Shown piece after piece: positions 39,927-48,365 of a stretch of 54,222 bases of DNA; position 1 is the first letter of the stretch; every line of letters begins with the position of its first letter. The position numbers and the translations under genes were made by a program. Source of the DNA: an uncultured Christensenella sp. (lineage in GTDB: Bacteria; Bacillota; Clostridia; Christensenellales; UBA1750); the NCBI GenBank assembly GCA_905193155.1, contig CAJJNQ010000014.1, positions 1-54,222 of the forward strand, given 5' to 3'. Below the pieces are notes generated by a model. The model was not told the origin of the DNA. It saw only the letters and a list, made by a program, of their open reading frames with translations, and did no database searches.

Positions 39927-41036
39927 TCAGTCCTTTTTCTTGGGGCCTGCCTTTTTGCGGGACATGACGAGAATGATGACCACCACAACGACCACGATTG
40001 CCGCAAAGCTCAGCAGGAAAATCGTCTGGCTGGAAAGATGGATGCCTGCGCTCGTCTGCGCGGGCTGAGCGGTTTCTTCCGTGCTCTCGGTTTCCTGCAC
40101 GGGGAACAGCTCGCTCTCCGGTGTATCGACCACCTGCTGTACGGTCTTGCTTGCCTTGACGCTCTTGAGATCGTTGACGGTCAGCTCTTCCGGCAGAGTG
40201 GTGTTCTGGCCGGAGACTGTGCCGGTGGTGACGATCAAACGGCCCACAGCGGCAAAATCCGTCGGCAGATCAAACACGATGACGTTGGTGCCGTCCACCA
40301 GTTCACCCAATTCCAGCGCTTCGCCGGTATTGCTGTCGAGGATCAGGTTCAGCCAGGGGCAGTCCTTGCCCAGATCGCGGGGCGTGTAGGAGCCGTCGTA
40401 GCCGAAGCTCGTCAGCGCGATGTAGTAATTGCAGCCCGCCTCCTGCATTTCATCATAATAGATGTTGGCGATTGCGGAGGGCTTGTAGACATTGCAGCCC
40501 TCGGTGATATCGGGATACTGTTCCGCGATATCGGGCGTAATCAGGCCGATGATGCCCACGCGGACATTGCCCACATCGATAACGGCATAGGGATCAAAGA
40601 ACAGATCGCCGTCCATCTTCAGCCAGTTGGCGCACAGCAGCGGGAAATCCGCCATGGCGCTGAGGCTCTGCAAACGGTCAACGCCCAGCGCCGCGTCGCG
40701 CGTGCCGATGGCCGCCGCAGTATACCCTGCCGCATTCATGACCTTGATGTTTTTGCCGCCGTCGCCGGTCAGCGCGTTGCCGCTGTCCAGCAGCAGGGTT
40801 TCATAATCCTCCACCGTCTGGTCGGCCAAGCCCGCAACCTTGGCAAAGCCCACCGCGCCGTCCTTATTTTCCATCACGCCGTTGGTATCGCCGGTATGGA
40901 TCACGGCAAAGGTCGCTGCCATGCTGTTTTGCAGAATATTTTCCGCCGCCTGCTGGTTTTCACCCGCCGCCAGCGCCACGACCGGCGTCAGCATCACAAA
41001 GCACAACAGCAGACAGAATATTGCCTTTTTCTTCAT
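39927..41036 (-). CDS. Membrane-anchored 5'-nucleotidase-like pseudoenzyme
   Basis: The 369-residue product has a signal peptide (cleavage near VALAA, residue 24), a calcineurin-like nucleotidase N-domain layout, a Ser/Thr/Glu linker (about 310-330), one membrane span (about 335-360) and a basic tail. The fold markers are there (FAVIHTGDTNG, ETLLLDSGNALTGDG, NAAGYTAAAIGTRDAALG, GNVRVGIIGLITPDI), but the metal ligands are not: HTNDxHG is HTGDTNG, DxGD is DSGN, and GNHEFD is GTRDAA. Catalysis is therefore unlikely. Inference: a surface binding protein or a decayed enzyme under selection to keep its frame. No partner domain of the usual C-terminal 5'-nucleotidase type is present. Confidence 0.8.
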   Translation of the reverse strand: MKKKAIFCLLLCFVMLTPVVALAAGENQQAAENILQNSMAATFAVIHTGDTNGVMENKDGAVGFAKVAGLADQTVEDYETLLLDSGNALTGDGGKNIKVMNAAGYTAAAIGTRDAALGVDRLQSLSAMADFPLLCANWLKMDGDLFFDPYAVIDVGNVRVGIIGLITPDIAEQYPDITEGCNVYKPSAIANIYYDEMQEAGCNYYIALTSFGYDGSYTPRDLGKDCPWLNLILDSNTGEALELGELVDGTNVIVFDLPTDFAAVGRLIVTTGTVSGQNTTLPEELTVNDLKSVKASKTVQQVVDTPESELFPVQETESTEETAQPAQTSAGIHLSSQTIFLLSFAAIVVVVVVIILVMSRKKAGPKKKD

Positions 41037-41289
41037 CCTTTTCTCTCATCCTTTCCAAGTGACGATCGATTTTATTATAACGGATTCCGCAAAAGTTTCA
41101 AGTGAAGGTTTTATGAATGGTTTTTTTCGGCCTTTTTTCTGAATCCGACACATTGGGAGATTCCTATACTTCCATGCGCCTGCATCAAGGCGTTTTGCTC
41201 AGTTTTCTCTATGTCGTCTTTCGGTTTGCGGCAAGCATTTGCTATTCAAACGCTTCCGAAAGAGGCTCGCCGTTACCGCCGCACGGACT

Positions 41290-41568
41290 TATTGCTCTTT
41301 TTACTGAATCCCCCCATGGGCGGCGCCGACGGCGCGCACCAACTCCGGCTTTTCCTATCCGGGGCACATCGTCTATGTCTCGGCGCTTTCTGCGTTTTAC
41401 GCTTTCATCCAATCCATCCGCGGTCTGGTTCGTTTCCGCGTCCTGATGAACGCCCCGACCGGCGGCGGCATCTGGTGCACCATGGTGCTGCCGGTCGTAT
41501 TCATGCTGCTGCGCAGCAGAAAACTGATTGCGGCTCAAACTTCTTCCATTTTCCAGCATTTTCGTTAG
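41290..41568 (+). pseudogene. Remnant of an uncharacterised membrane protein
   Basis: In one frame, WAAPTARTNSGFSYPGHIVY, then VSALSAFYAFIQSIRGLVRF and, after a gap, NAPTGGGIWCTMVLPVVFML end at a TAG at 41566-41568. The SYPGxxIY...AFYAFIxxI and TGGG patterns recall a multi-span membrane protein common in Clostridia, with its start and a central helix deleted. No start codon with a ribosome binding site exists. The rest of the 41037-41658 interval shows no gene. Confidence 0.35.
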
Positions 41569-41616
41569 TTCTTTGTAAAGTGTGAAACCTATACCTGCCT
41601 TTTACGTCCAAGAAAT

Positions 41617-41632
41617 GTGTGAAAGCTCACAC
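41617..41632. promoter_or_regulatory. Palindrome GTGTGA-N4-TCACAC before the DUF4358 gene
   Basis: A perfect six-base inverted repeat in the leader of the acylation cassette, 26 bases before the start codon. GTGTGAAA also occurs alone at 41580-41587. It may be an operator; the regulator is unknown. Confidence 0.35.
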
Positions 41633-41658
41633 CGCAACAAAAATCTTGGAGGAACAAC

Positions 41659-42195
41659 ATGAAAAATGTAAAAATGCTGATGATCGCCCTTGCCGCCGTG
41701 CTGGCGCTTTCTCTGGCTGGCTGCTCTTCCGCGCCCGCCGCTTCCGCCTCCCCTGAAGTCTCCGCTTCTGCAGAGGCAACACCCGTGCCCACGCCGGAAA
41801 TCACCATGACCGCGCAGGAAATTGCCGACGATCTGATGAACATTGATGACCTGTTCAGTTCAATGGACCATAGCGAGCAGGACCTTTTTGCCGAGATGTG
41901 CGGCCTGGATCTTTCGCTGTTGGAGGATTATTCCCTCAATGATGCGATGATGAATGTCAAATCGCACACCCTTTATATCGCCAAGGTCAAGGACGCGGCG
42001 GACATGGACGCGGTCAAGACGGCTTTCCAGACCCGCAAGGAGCAGATGGAGCAAAGCTTTGAGCGCTATCTGGAAGATCAGTATGAAATCGCCAAAGCCG
42101 GACAGATCGTCACCTCCGGCAACTGGGTGATGCTGGTGATCTGTGAGGATTCCCCGAAGGTTGTGGATCGCTTCAACGAACTGATGGGCGCGTAA
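41659..42195 (+). CDS. DUF4358 lipoprotein
   Basis: The 178-residue product has a lipoprotein signal (MKNVKMLMIALAAVLALS, lipobox LAGC, C22), an Ala/Ser/Pro linker (23-50), and a globular domain starting TMTAQEIADDLMNIDDLFSS with the later YIAKVKDAADMDAVKTAFQT. DUF4358 lipoproteins are regular companions of MBOAT acyltransferases in Clostridia; their action is unknown. CTTGGAGGAACAAC precedes the ATG. A terminator-like hairpin follows, but the next gene is only about 97 bases away and on the same strand. Confidence 0.85.
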   Translation: MKNVKMLMIALAAVLALSLAGCSSAPAASASPEVSASAEATPVPTPEITMTAQEIADDLMNIDDLFSSMDHSEQDLFAEMCGLDLSLLEDYSLNDAMMNVKSHTLYIAKVKDAADMDAVKTAFQTRKEQMEQSFERYLEDQYEIAKAGQIVTSGNWVMLVICEDSPKVVDRFNELMGA

Positions 42196-42208
42196 AGAAC
42201 CCGCGCTG

Positions 42209-42243
42209 AAGGGAGGAAGGGCTTGTTCCTTTCTCCCTTTTTT
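42209..42243 (+). terminator. Terminator or attenuator after the DUF4358 gene
   Basis: AAGGGAGGAA pairs with TTCCTTTCTCCCTT across a short loop, and a T-run follows (to about 42243). It would set lower expression of the downstream MBOAT and DHHW genes relative to the lipoprotein. Confidence 0.6.
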
Positions 42244-42292
42244 CGTATGATGAATGAAGATGAAAATCCAACCACGGAGGTGTTTTCCGCGC

Positions 42293-43696
42293 ATGGTGTT
42301 TTCCAGCCTGAGTTTTTTGCTGCTCTTTTTGCCCGCCGCGCTGCTGATCTATTTTCTCTCGCCGCGCCGGGCGCGCAACGCCGTTTTGTTTATCATCAGC
42401 CTGGTGTTTTACGCCTGGGGTGAACCGGTCTATGTGGTGCTGATGCTGTTTTCGACGCTGACGGATTATACCATCGGCCGCCTGATGGAGCGCTGGGACG
42501 CGCGGCCCGGACTGCGGCGCGCCGCGCTGATCGCCTCGCTGACCATCAACTTTGGGCTGCTCGGCTTTTTCAAGTATTCCGGGCTGTTGGTGGAAACGGT
42601 CAACGGACTGTTCTCGCTCTCCCTGCCCGTGCCACGGATCGCACTGCCCATCGGCATCTCGTTTTACACCTTTCAGACCCTTTCCTATTCCATCGATGTT
42701 TACCGCCGCAACTGCCCCGCGCAGCGGAACATCATCTCCTTCGGCTGTTATGTGGCAATGTTCCCGCAGCTCATCGCGGGGCCGATCGTGCGGTACATCG
42801 ACGTATGTGATGCACTGGAGCGCCGCCGCGAAACCTGGGAGGGCTTTTACTCGGGAACGGGGCGCTTCCTGTGCGGCATGGTCAAAAAGGTGCTGTTGGC
42901 CAACGGCATCGGACAACTGTGGGAGCAGGCGGCGGCGATTTCGCCAGCTTCCCTGTCCGCGCTGACGGCATGGCTGGGCGCTTTTGCCTATGCCTTCCAG
43001 ATCTACTTTGATTTTTCCGGCTATTCGGACATGGCGATTGGTCTTGGCAGGATGTTCGGCTTCACCTTCCCGGAAAACTTCAACTATCCGTATATTTCCC
43101 GCTCGGTCACAGATTTCTGGCGGCGCTGGCACATCACGCTGTCCACCTGGTTCCGCGAATATCTCTATATCCCGCTGGGCGGCAACCGCGTCTCCCCGGT
43201 GCGCAAGGTTGTCAACCTTCTCATCGTCTGGCTGGCCACGGGGCTTTGGCACGGTGCAAGCTGGAATTTTCTTGCCTGGGGCGGCTATTTCGGCATTCTG
43301 CTGGTGCTGGAAAAGTACGCCTTCCGCGGCGCCATCGAAAAGCTGCCCGCCTGGCTGGGGCGGGTGCTGACGGGGCTGCTTGTGCTCGTGGGCTGGGTGT
43401 TTTTCGCGCACGACTCGCTGGCGGACGGTGCGCAGTATCTCCTGGCCATGCTGGGCGGCGGCGGGAGCTTTGTCTCCGGCGGAACGCTGCGCCTGCTGCT
43501 GGACTATCTGCCACTGCTGTTGCTATGCGCCCTGGCCGCCACGCCGCTGGGCAAAACCGCCTTCACTTGCTTGACCGTATCCCGCCCGCGTTTGCGCAGT
43601 GCATTGACCGCGCTTTTGATGCTGCTTGGCTTTGCGCTGATGCTGACCTATGTGGTCAATGCGGGTTACAATCCCTTCCTCTATTTCCGCTTTTAA
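42293..43696 (+). CDS. MBOAT-family O-acyltransferase (AlgI-like)
   Basis: The 467-residue product has about eleven spans and the AlgI/DltB signature: PIGISFYTFQTLSYSIDVYR, QLIAGPIVRY, YSDMAIGLGRMFGF, and the conserved His in LWHGASWNFLAWGGYFG near residue 320. AlgI-type proteins pass acyl groups across the membrane for transfer to exported polysaccharide. GGAGG about 13 bases upstream favours the ATG at 42293; an in-frame ATG 13 codons earlier lacks a site. The gene is followed 12 bases later by the DHHW protein that would finish the transfer. Confidence 0.93.
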   Translation: MVFSSLSFLLLFLPAALLIYFLSPRRARNAVLFIISLVFYAWGEPVYVVLMLFSTLTDYTIGRLMERWDARPGLRRAALIASLTINFGLLGFFKYSGLLVETVNGLFSLSLPVPRIALPIGISFYTFQTLSYSIDVYRRNCPAQRNIISFGCYVAMFPQLIAGPIVRYIDVCDALERRRETWEGFYSGTGRFLCGMVKKVLLANGIGQLWEQAAAISPASLSALTAWLGAFAYAFQIYFDFSGYSDMAIGLGRMFGFTFPENFNYPYISRSVTDFWRRWHITLSTWFREYLYIPLGGNRVSPVRKVVNLLIVWLATGLWHGASWNFLAWGGYFGILLVLEKYAFRGAIEKLPAWLGRVLTGLLVLVGWVFFAHDSLADGAQYLLAMLGGGGSFVSGGTLRLLLDYLPLLLLCALAATPLGKTAFTCLTVSRPRLRSALTALLMLLGFALMLTYVVNAGYNPFLYFRF

Positions 43697-43708
43697 GGAG
43701 GTGCGCCG

Positions 43709-44818
43709 ATGAAAAAGACAATATCCCTGTTATTCGCGGGCATACTCGCGGCTTTGCTGCTGTCAGTCTGCCTGCTCCCCCAGCGCACCTTTTCCGATAT
43801 GGAAAACCGCAGTTTGCAGCAATTCCCCGCACCGACACTGAACGGCGTGCGCAGTAGAGAATGGATGGATCAGATGGAATCCTGGCTGGCGGATCAATTC
43901 CCCGGCCGCACCTTCTTCGTCCGCACGAAGGCGAGTCTGGATTATCTGCTGGGTAAGCGCGATCTCCACGATACCTATATTGGCAGAGACGGACGACTCT
44001 TCGAAGTATTCGACGCACAGCCGGACGAAGCGCAGCTGAACAAGAACATCGGTTATTTGCAGGATTTTCTGTCCGGCACACAGCGCACCGCCTATTTTCT
44101 GCCGGTCTATTCGGCGTTTACGATCTATCCCGAGCAGCTGCCTGCCGGTGCGCAGGAGCCGGATGAGCGCTCGATCCTGACCGCGCTGAACCTGCCGAAG
44201 AGCACGATTCTCGCCGATCCCTACGATGCGCTTCTTGCAAACAGGCACGACGATCTGTACTTCCGCACCGACCACCACTGGACGCAGCGCGGCGCTTACG
44301 AGGCCTACCTCGCCTTCTGCCGTGCAGCAGGCTTTGCGCCTGTGACGGAGTATCAACAGACTCAAAGCCCCAATCCGTTCTACGGCTCGCTGTTCTCGCA
44401 AGCGCCGCTTTGGGGAACGAAGCCCGACAAAATGTCGCTGTATGAAATTCCGGTTTCGGTCAAAGTGACCTATGACGGAGAAAAAGAAACGTCCAGCCTC
44501 TACGAGCCGGACGCATTGAACAAAAAGGATCAATACACCGCTTTCCTGGACGGCAATCATGCGCTGGTGCGCATCGAAAGCAACGCGGGCACCGGCAAAG
44601 AACTGATCCTATTCAAGGATTCCTTTGCGCACGCGCTGGTTCCGTTTCTGTCGCAGCATTATGACGTGATCACGATGGTAGACCTTCGCTATTACAACCG
44701 TCCGCTCAACCAACTGCTGGCGGAACAGCCGGACGCAGAGCTGTTGCTGACCTACAACCTGAGCTGGATGGGCAAGGATACCAACCTCATCAAGCTCAAG
44801 ACAGCTGCTGTTCGATGA
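43709..44818 (+). CDS. DHHW/AlgX-like extracytoplasmic acyl-transfer protein
   Basis: The 369-residue product has an N-terminal span (MKKTISLLFAGILAALLLSV), the entry motif RTFSDMENRSLQQFP, the SGNH-like core FRTDHHWTQRGAYEAY (about residue 188) with the DHHW signature, and ELILFKDSFAHALVPFLSQH with the catalytic-type Ser. Such proteins take acyl groups from MBOAT partners and place them on surface polysaccharide. It is coupled to the MBOAT gene. Its 3' end overlaps the convergent LysR gene by 23 bases, with no terminator between. Confidence 0.9.
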   Translation: MKKTISLLFAGILAALLLSVCLLPQRTFSDMENRSLQQFPAPTLNGVRSREWMDQMESWLADQFPGRTFFVRTKASLDYLLGKRDLHDTYIGRDGRLFEVFDAQPDEAQLNKNIGYLQDFLSGTQRTAYFLPVYSAFTIYPEQLPAGAQEPDERSILTALNLPKSTILADPYDALLANRHDDLYFRTDHHWTQRGAYEAYLAFCRAAGFAPVTEYQQTQSPNPFYGSLFSQAPLWGTKPDKMSLYEIPVSVKVTYDGEKETSSLYEPDALNKKDQYTAFLDGNHALVRIESNAGTGKELILFKDSFAHALVPFLSQHYDVITMVDLRYYNRPLNQLLAEQPDAELLLTYNLSWMGKDTNLIKLKTAAVR

Positions 44819-45692
44819 CCTCCACCTCGCGGCAGAGATTCAGAAAATCCTCTGCCGCCGGAGTCAGGAACTTGCTGCGGTGCCAGGCCAGATGGTTTTC
44901 GCGCCGCAGCGCCGTTCCGGTCAGCGCTCGTGCGCAGACGTGTCCCGCGTCGATATCGCGCTGCACCAACATCCGCGGCAGCAGCGAGATGCCCAGCCCT
45001 TTGCTCACCGCCTCAACCAGCGCATGGGTGCTGGCGCTTTCCCAAAGAGGCTGCGGCTTCAGACCCTGTTCTTCAAATACGCCCGCCAGATAGGCGCGGC
45101 TGGCGCTGCCCCGCTCGCGCAGCAACAGATCGTATTCCATCAGATCCTTCAGCCGCACCTCTTTTTTTTCGGTCAGCGGATGCCCCGGCGCAAGGATCAG
45201 CACCAGTTCGTCGCGGGCAAACACTTCTTCCGTCAGATCCGCTTCTTCCACGCCTCCCTCAATCAGTGCCAGATCCAGCTCGTTGTCAAGCAACGCACGG
45301 CAGAGCGACTCGCCGTTTTCGATCATCACCTGCACACGAATGCCGGGATGATCTTTTTTGAACCTCAAAATCAAATCCGGCAGCAGCATATTCCCCAGCA
45401 TGATGGTCGCGCCCACGCGCAGCACGCCCAGTGCATCCCAGTTGCGCAAACTCGTCTCCATGTTGTCAAACAAATCAACAATATGCACCGCCTGGCTGTA
45501 AAAGCGTTTGCCGACCTCCGTCACCGGCAGCCGCCGTCCCATGCGTTCAAAGAGCTTCACGCCGTAATAGCTTTCCAACTCCTGAATGGCGCGGGTCACG
45601 GCGGGCTGCGTCATGTGCAGCTGCTGCGCCGCGCTCGTAATGCCTCCGCAGCGGTAAACCGCCAGAAAGATCTTCATGTGCCGAACTGTCAT
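44796..45692 (-). CDS. LysR-family transcriptional regulator
   Basis: The 298-residue product has the N-terminal winged HTH (MTVRHMKIFLAVYRCGGITS, then QLHMTQPAVTRAIQELESYY) and a two-lobed effector domain starting VLRVGATIMLGNMLLPDLI. GGAGGAGGG before the ATG at 45692 sets the start. It is divergent from the chromate-transporter pair across about 118 bases that hold a symmetrical operator, so it probably controls that pair in response to a small anion. The effector is unknown. Confidence 0.92.
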   Translation of the reverse strand: MTVRHMKIFLAVYRCGGITSAAQQLHMTQPAVTRAIQELESYYGVKLFERMGRRLPVTEVGKRFYSQAVHIVDLFDNMETSLRNWDALGVLRVGATIMLGNMLLPDLILRFKKDHPGIRVQVMIENGESLCRALLDNELDLALIEGGVEEADLTEEVFARDELVLILAPGHPLTEKKEVRLKDLMEYDLLLRERGSASRAYLAGVFEEQGLKPQPLWESASTHALVEAVSKGLGISLLPRMLVQRDIDAGHVCARALTGTALRRENHLAWHRSKFLTPAAEDFLNLCREVEVIEQQLS

Positions 45693-45743
45693 GCCGCCCT
45701 CCTCCATTCATAACAAAAATGATATGCGTTTAATAGAATAATA

Positions 45744-45762
45744 GCATTTGCATTATAAATGC
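45744..45762. promoter_or_regulatory. Palindromic LysR-type operator GCATTT-N7-AAATGC
   Basis: A perfect six-base inverted repeat with a seven-base centre, in the LysR/chromate-transporter interval. It covers the -35 box of the transporter promoter, as expected for a LysR site. Confidence 0.5.
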
Positions 45763-45776
45763 ACAAGGCATAAGAT
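45748..45776 (+). promoter_or_regulatory. Promoter of the chromate-transporter pair
   Basis: TTGCAT (45748-45753), a 17-base spacer and TAAGAT (45771-45776), 34 bases before the start codon. Confidence 0.55.
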
Positions 45777-45810
45777 ATAGGAACATGAAAACACTTTTCT
45801 GGAGGAAGTC

Positions 45811-46392
45811 ATGAAAAAGAGCCTGCGCCCTACAGCAAAGACGCTGTGGCAACTGTTTCTCAGCACGCTGTACATCAGCGCGTTCACCTTTGGCGGCGGT
45901 TTTGTCATCGTCACCTTTATGAAAAAGAAATTTGTTGATGAGCTGCATTGGATCGACGAGGACGAAATGCTCGACCTGACGGCGATTGCACAGTCCTCCC
46001 CCGGCTCGATCGCGGTCAACGCGGCGATCCTGGTGGGCTGGCGTGTCGGCGGCGCTGCGGGCATTGCGATAGCCGTGCTGGGCACACTGCTTCCCCCGAT
46101 GCTGATCCTTTCAATCATCTCGTTTTTCTATGCAGCGTTCGCCTCCAACCGATACGTCGCGCTGACGCTGCGCGGCATGCAGGCGGGCGTTGCGGCGGTG
46201 ATCCTCGACGTGGTATGCGGCCTGGGCAGCAAGGTCGTCAAGGAGCATAGTGCGCTCTCCATTGCGTTGATGCTTTGCGCTTTTGCAGCGACATTCTTTT
46301 TCAAGATCAATGTGGTGTTCATACTGCTGGCTGCGGCATTGGTGGGCGCTGTTAAATTGCTGGTGATTCGCCTAAAGGAGGTGCGGGCATGA
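45811..46392 (+). CDS. Chromate transporter ChrA, N-terminal-type half
   Basis: The 193-residue product is one half of a split CHR transporter: FGGGFVIVTFMKKKFVDELHW (about 26-46), then DLTAIAQSSPGSIAVNAAIL, matching the FGG and PGP motifs of the family (here PGS). Full-length ChrA proteins export chromate or sulfate-like anions. Six spans are visible. GGAGG precedes the ATG. It overlaps the second half by four bases, so both are made together and likely pair in the membrane. Confidence 0.92.
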   Translation: MKKSLRPTAKTLWQLFLSTLYISAFTFGGGFVIVTFMKKKFVDELHWIDEDEMLDLTAIAQSSPGSIAVNAAILVGWRVGGAAGIAIAVLGTLLPPMLILSIISFFYAAFASNRYVALTLRGMQAGVAAVILDVVCGLGSKVVKEHSALSIALMLCAFAATFFFKINVVFILLAAALVGAVKLLVIRLKEVRA

Positions 46393-46958
46393 CGTTGCTG
46401 CATTTGCTTTGGAGCTTTTTCCAGATTGGGCTGTTCAGTATAGGCGGCGGATATGCCGCAATGCCGCTGATTCAAAGCCAAGTGGTCGATCAATACGGAT
46501 GGTTGACGATGCAGGAATTTACCGACTTGATCACCATTGCCGAGATGACCCCCGGCCCGATCGCCGTCAATTCCGCAACGTTTGTGGGGATCCGCATTGC
46601 GGGCTTTCCGGGTGCGCTCATCGCAACGCTGGGCTGCATTCTTCCTTCGCTGATTGTGGTGACGATTCTTGCACACGTCTATTATAAATACAAGGGCGCA
46701 AAAGCGCTGGATACCGTGCTGGCGTGTCTGCGGCCGGTGGTGGTCGCACTGATTGCGGCAGCAGGGCTGAACATCCTGCGGCATGTCCTCTTCGGGGATA
46801 GTGCGCTGGCGCTCTCCGCCATCGACTGGATCGGCGCTGTGCTGTTCGCCGGAGCGTTCTTCGCCCTGCGCAAGTTCAAAACCAATCCGATCCTGACCAT
46901 GGCGCTGTGCGGCGCAGGCGGTCTGATCGCGGGTCTGATCTTCCGCATCACCCCCTGA
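46389..46958 (+). CDS. Chromate transporter ChrA, C-terminal-type half
   Basis: The 189-residue product repeats the fold of its partner with SIGGGYAAMPLIQSQVVDQY, then TIAEMTPGPIAVNSATFVGI, carrying the intact PGP motif that the first half has as PGS. The ATGA overlap couples translation. The short CHR pair is the two-gene form found in many Firmicutes. A strong terminator follows. The natural anion is unproven. Confidence 0.92.
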   Translation: MTLLHLLWSFFQIGLFSIGGGYAAMPLIQSQVVDQYGWLTMQEFTDLITIAEMTPGPIAVNSATFVGIRIAGFPGALIATLGCILPSLIVVTILAHVYYKYKGAKALDTVLACLRPVVVALIAAAGLNILRHVLFGDSALALSAIDWIGAVLFAGAFFALRKFKTNPILTMALCGAGGLIAGLIFRITP

Positions 46959-46966
46959 CAATGCAG

Positions 46967-47006
46967 AAATGCCCGTTTCCACCGAAAAGGATGGAAACGG
47001 GCATTT
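46967..47006 (+). terminator. Terminator of the chromate-transporter operon
   Basis: Perfect 15-base stem (46967-46981 with 46992-47006) and a ten-base loop, followed by a run of T residues, nine bases after the stop. Confidence 0.85.
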
Positions 47007-47038
47007 TTTTCTCGTCTTTCTCTTTTTCCCTGCTCTTT

Positions 47039-47323
47039 TCAAACCACGCACGGAACCCTCGGCGTCAGCCCGTCATCCGGATACTCAATCGGCCGGGATG
47101 CGGACTCGATGATCTGCCGACCGCTCTTCGTCTTTCGCAGCGCTTCATAGGTCGGCCCCGGCGGATCGCCGTATTTTTTCCGCCGTCGCCGCATCAATGT
47201 TTTCCCGGAACAACGGCGGCGCAGCCCACTCATTTTTTGCACGTATTCCTGCCGTAAACAGCTCTCCTTCAAGCCGAACTACTGAAGGATACGCCATTCT
47301 CTTTCAAATTCGGCTTCGTTCAT
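47039..47323 (-). pseudogene. Small basic protein gene with in-frame TAG at codon 15
   Basis: An ATG at 47323 lies two bases past the stop of the phosphodiester glycosidase gene and opens MNEAEFEREWRILQ. A TAG (47279-47281) interrupts, and the same frame goes on FGLKESCLRQEYVQKMSGLR and so on, with an RRRRKKYGDPPGPTYEALRK segment, to the TAA at 47039. Without the TAG it would be a 94-residue basic protein. Reinitiation at the TTG at 47272 or stop readthrough are other options. No family is recognised. Confidence 0.5.
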
Positions 47324-47324
47324 T

Positions 47325-48365
47325 TCAGGCTTCCGCCCCGCCGATATAGATGATGTCACTCAGCGAGCGCTCCTTACTGGCAGTGCCGCAGGGCGTGGAG
47401 ATCACACTGCCGTTGAAATACATGCAGCTGGTCATGCCGCCGTCGAGGTTATAGGCTTCCACACAACCCAGATCCTTCATATACTCCGCCAGCTCCTGAA
47501 TGGTCATGCCTTCGCTGTAACCGGAGAGGCGGCCGTCCACCACCACCGCAACATAGCTTCCGTCGGCGCGCTGGCCGAGCGCCGTGCGGGGGTTCTTCCC
47601 TTTGACGTCGGTATGGAAGGTTTCGGCAACATTGCCTCCGCTGACAAGCAGCGGCCCAAAGGACCAGGTATCGCTCAGACCCTGATTGTCGATCATGTCC
47701 TGCGCGTTCATGTTGCTCTCGGTCATCACGCGCAGGGAACCGTCTGCAAACAGGCAGAGCGCGTCGCGCGTGGCATGGTCGCGATAGAGCACGCCGTCGC
47801 GGACGATGATGCCGTCGCTGCGGAAGCCGCAATAATCACCGTTGATTGCGAAAACCGCGCTTACCGACGCCGCAATATCGCGCGTGCGGGCCCGGATGTT
47901 TGCACCGTAAGCGCCGTCGGCAAAGGCCGTGTGGATCACGGGCGCATCGGTCTTGGGCGTGATAACGGCGACCGTGGCGACAACCATGTTCAGCGGCTGC
48001 TCACGGTTGATGTCGATGCGCACAGCTTCATCCTCATAGAGCCACTTGCCGTTTTCGCTATCCTCGGTCAAAACCGTGGCAAAGGGCGTGGCCTCCGGGG
48101 TCGCCTCGGTCGTCTCCGTGCCGGAAATCGTCGCAACGTTTGCAGGCGCGGGCGTTTCCAGCGGCGTGGCGGAAGCCGTCTGCTTCGGTGCGGCGTCGGT
48201 CGGTGCGGCCTCTGCCTGCACCACGCGCCCGGTCATCATGTATTTGAGGCCGAAGGTGCAGAACGCAATCACCATGCCCACGCAAAGCAGGAAGGTAATA
48301 AACCTTTGCCACACGATTTTCGGCTTTTTCTTTTTCCCCTGCGGGGTATATCTCGTATCCGCCAT
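47325..48365 (-). CDS. Phosphodiester glycosidase (NAGPA-domain), membrane-anchored
   Basis: The 346-residue product has a basic N-terminus, one span (about 20-42), a Thr/Ala/Pro linker (50-95) and a NAGPA-type domain: VFAINGDYCGFRSDGIIVRD, then DTWSFGPLLVSGGN, PRTALGQRADGSYVAVVVDG and YNLDGGMTSCMYFNG, all hallmark segments. The family cleaves N-acetylglucosamine-1-phosphodiesters, in bacteria probably on wall or spore-coat polymers. It sits on the outside face. It overlaps nothing but is followed after one base by the small interrupted gene. The divergent neighbour is the T-box-controlled glycyl-tRNA synthetase. Confidence 0.9.
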   Translation of the reverse strand: MADTRYTPQGKKKKPKIVWQRFITFLLCVGMVIAFCTFGLKYMMTGRVVQAEAAPTDAAPKQTASATPLETPAPANVATISGTETTEATPEATPFATVLTEDSENGKWLYEDEAVRIDINREQPLNMVVATVAVITPKTDAPVIHTAFADGAYGANIRARTRDIAASVSAVFAINGDYCGFRSDGIIVRDGVLYRDHATRDALCLFADGSLRVMTESNMNAQDMIDNQGLSDTWSFGPLLVSGGNVAETFHTDVKGKNPRTALGQRADGSYVAVVVDGRLSGYSEGMTIQELAEYMKDLGCVEAYNLDGGMTSCMYFNGSVISTPCGTASKERSLSDIIYIGGAEA

